Assembly: GCF_958295425.1 (NCBI RefSeq)
Contig: NC_081149.1
Location: 13,660,961-13,724,960, forward strand
Source of the DNA: Solea solea
Taxonomy: Eukaryota; Chordata; Actinopteri; Pleuronectiformes; Soleidae
DNA length: 64,000 bases
Direction of reading: 5' to 3'
The notes under the pieces are model-generated. The model searched no databases. It saw nothing but the letters and a program-made list of their open reading frames with translations, and was not told the origin of the DNA. Shown piece after piece: positions 60,313-64,000 of the stretch. A program made the translations under genes and the position numbers. How positions within the stretch are numbered: position 1 is the stretch's first letter; every line of letters begins with the position of its first letter.

Positions 60313-61849
60313 ATGGCCATTGTAATATGTCTTTGCGGGATCTCATAAACTCAGTCACAGAAGTAAATGGAACAGGCAAATGGACTGTTTCAAAGATTGA
60401 TGCAAATCTCTATGTAGAGATCTAATTAGTCACAGAAATATAAAGTAAGTCTTACTGTATATGTCTAGATGTAGCGCATGTGTGTGTGTGTGTTTGCATA
60501 TATTATATGCAGCTTCTGTAGACGAGTTAGAATAGAGATACATGAGAAATAAGTTTGATATATATGTATTTATATATGTCTGTCCACATTTGTCCACTTT
60601 GATGTCTTTTTCTTTCGTTTTATCCTCATATGTTTTGTGGGACAACAACAAACTCTATGTACTGGTCAAAGTACATTTATTGTGTTTGTTTGTACACAGC
60701 AAAATCATGATCCTTCACTCATCAAGTGAAGTAAGGAAAAAGAATGAAGTCATGGGTCATGAGTGAGACACACAATATTTGATGTTGCTTTGCTGCCACC
60801 TAGTGGTCAAGTACTAACTGCATTAACTTTGCCTTTCACCTTTGACCAGGTTGGATGAATATTTATGTCCACCATGAAACTGAGCTCCTTTATTTCAATT
60901 ATTTTATTCAATCATGTGAATATATTGGCGAATAATAAAGCAAAAAAAAAAAAAGGTCAATACAGAAGTTATAGTTGAATTGTTACACTTAATTTATTAA
61001 AAGACCCGGCACCAACTTCATTAGTCTGTTCTTATTTAGAGCTGCTCAAATATACTCAATAAGATGAACATTTCCAAATCAATTGTAAAAGTTTATTGCA
61101 TTGATTGTAAAATACAACACCCCAGGCTTGGGTAAATGACAATATTTTTGTATAACACACATTTCTCCCCACACGACAATAAAACAAGAATATCAGTTAT
61201 GTTTTGTTTTTAAACAAAAATAGTTTTATTTTTAATTTAAATTAAATTAAATTAAATTAAATTAAATTAAATGAAGAAAACTTAAATGTCCACAACCTAG
61301 ATTTGATTAGCAGCCATCTGTAGGTATACCTACTGTAACCCCCAACTCTTCTACAATATCTATTTGTATTCAATGTTCAAAGTTCAAACCAACAGGAACA
61401 ATTTCTCAGAAAAGTGCCCTGAATTTAGGGCGACGACATAATCCAAGTCCACCCAGAGATCACCCATTTTAACATCACCTTCGAAGAGTTATTTGTGTTT
61501 CTGTGCATCTTGGAATTCAGTGTAATTGTGATGGCTCAACATGTTAAGAATGTAATGTCTCGTTGTGACCTTTAAGCCCAACAGGAGCTGGAACTGCCTG
61601 GTGGTAAACTCAGCTCATAACACTTCTCATGTCCAATTGAATGTATAATATTGAAACCTCAAAAACAGGACTATGTTTTAAGTAAGTTCTTATTAAAGAC
61701 AAGTTGACAGTCATTCCTTAAATCAAATGCACAAGAAACAACATGTTCAAAATCCACATAACCTCAGAAAAGACCAGCCACTTTTTCCAGTAGGAATCGG
61801 GTAAAAAAGTTCTCCCAGTTTAGTTTTCTGTGACAGTACAGACACATTG
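60313..61849. other. Convergent intergenic region and tvp23b 3' UTR
   Basis: AT-rich, with a GT run (60481-60493) and an (AAATT)n array (about 61233-61272). On the minus strand AATAAA signals for tvp23b occur at 61230-61225 and 60998-60993. No gene. Confidence 0.45.
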
Positions 61850-63975
<2,126 letters not shown>

Positions 63976-64000
63976 TCTTTGACTGGGATACTTCAGGACG

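Overview
The window is vertebrate nuclear DNA, almost certainly from a teleost fish and probably a percomorph. The genes are split by GT/AG introns. Dinucleotide and trinucleotide microsatellites are dense, and fish-type interspersed repeats (hAT-like non-autonomous elements, LINE tails) are scattered throughout. Every protein recognised here is an ordinary vertebrate gene, and nearly all have human orthologues on chromosome 17 (17q24-q25, with TVP23B on 17p).

Layout, left to right. (1) 63-239, minus: a first coding exon resembling PDE6G, the gamma subunit of retinal cGMP phosphodiesterase; the rest lies off the left edge. (2) 1823-3823, plus: ccdc137, six exons, complete. (3) 6425-8882, minus: gprc5c, an orphan class C receptor, with a probable 5' non-coding exon near 10.1 kb. 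(4) 13682-16585, plus: btbd17, three exons, complete. (5) 17885-27300, plus: map2k6, the p38 MAP kinase kinase, twelve coding exons, complete, with a long 3' UTR to about 29.35 kb. (6) A gene-poor interval of about 17 kb holding repeat fragments and candidate conserved non-coding DNA. (7) 46323-47639, minus: kcnj2 (Kir2.1) with an upstream non-coding exon and a recognisable promoter near 49.8 kb. (8) 51115-52263, minus: a kcnj16-like (Kir5.1) channel. (9) 57332-60263, plus: a nine-exon Cys-loop ligand-gated channel related to 5-HT3 and ZACN receptors. (10) 61850-63975, minus: tvp23b, seven exons, complete coding sequence.

The genes do not form a pathway. They are a conserved synteny block that joins parts of human 17q24.3 (MAP2K6, KCNJ16, KCNJ2), 17q25.1 (BTBD17, GPRC5C, ZACN) and 17q25.3 (CCDC137, PDE6G). 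Relative to human, the kcnj2/kcnj16 pair is inverted next to map2k6. The only close functional pairing is the two inward-rectifier potassium channels.

I saw no prokaryotic-type system, CRISPR array, rRNA or tRNA, and nothing that amounts to a wholly new biological system. The points most worth checking are a PDE6-gamma-like exon with a shortened polycationic segment, a Kir5.1-like channel with an acidic rectification-controller residue, a Cys-loop receptor lacking serotonin-site residues, an unexplained exon-like open frame at 42.7-42.9 kb, and candidate regulatory DNA around btbd17 and kcnj2.
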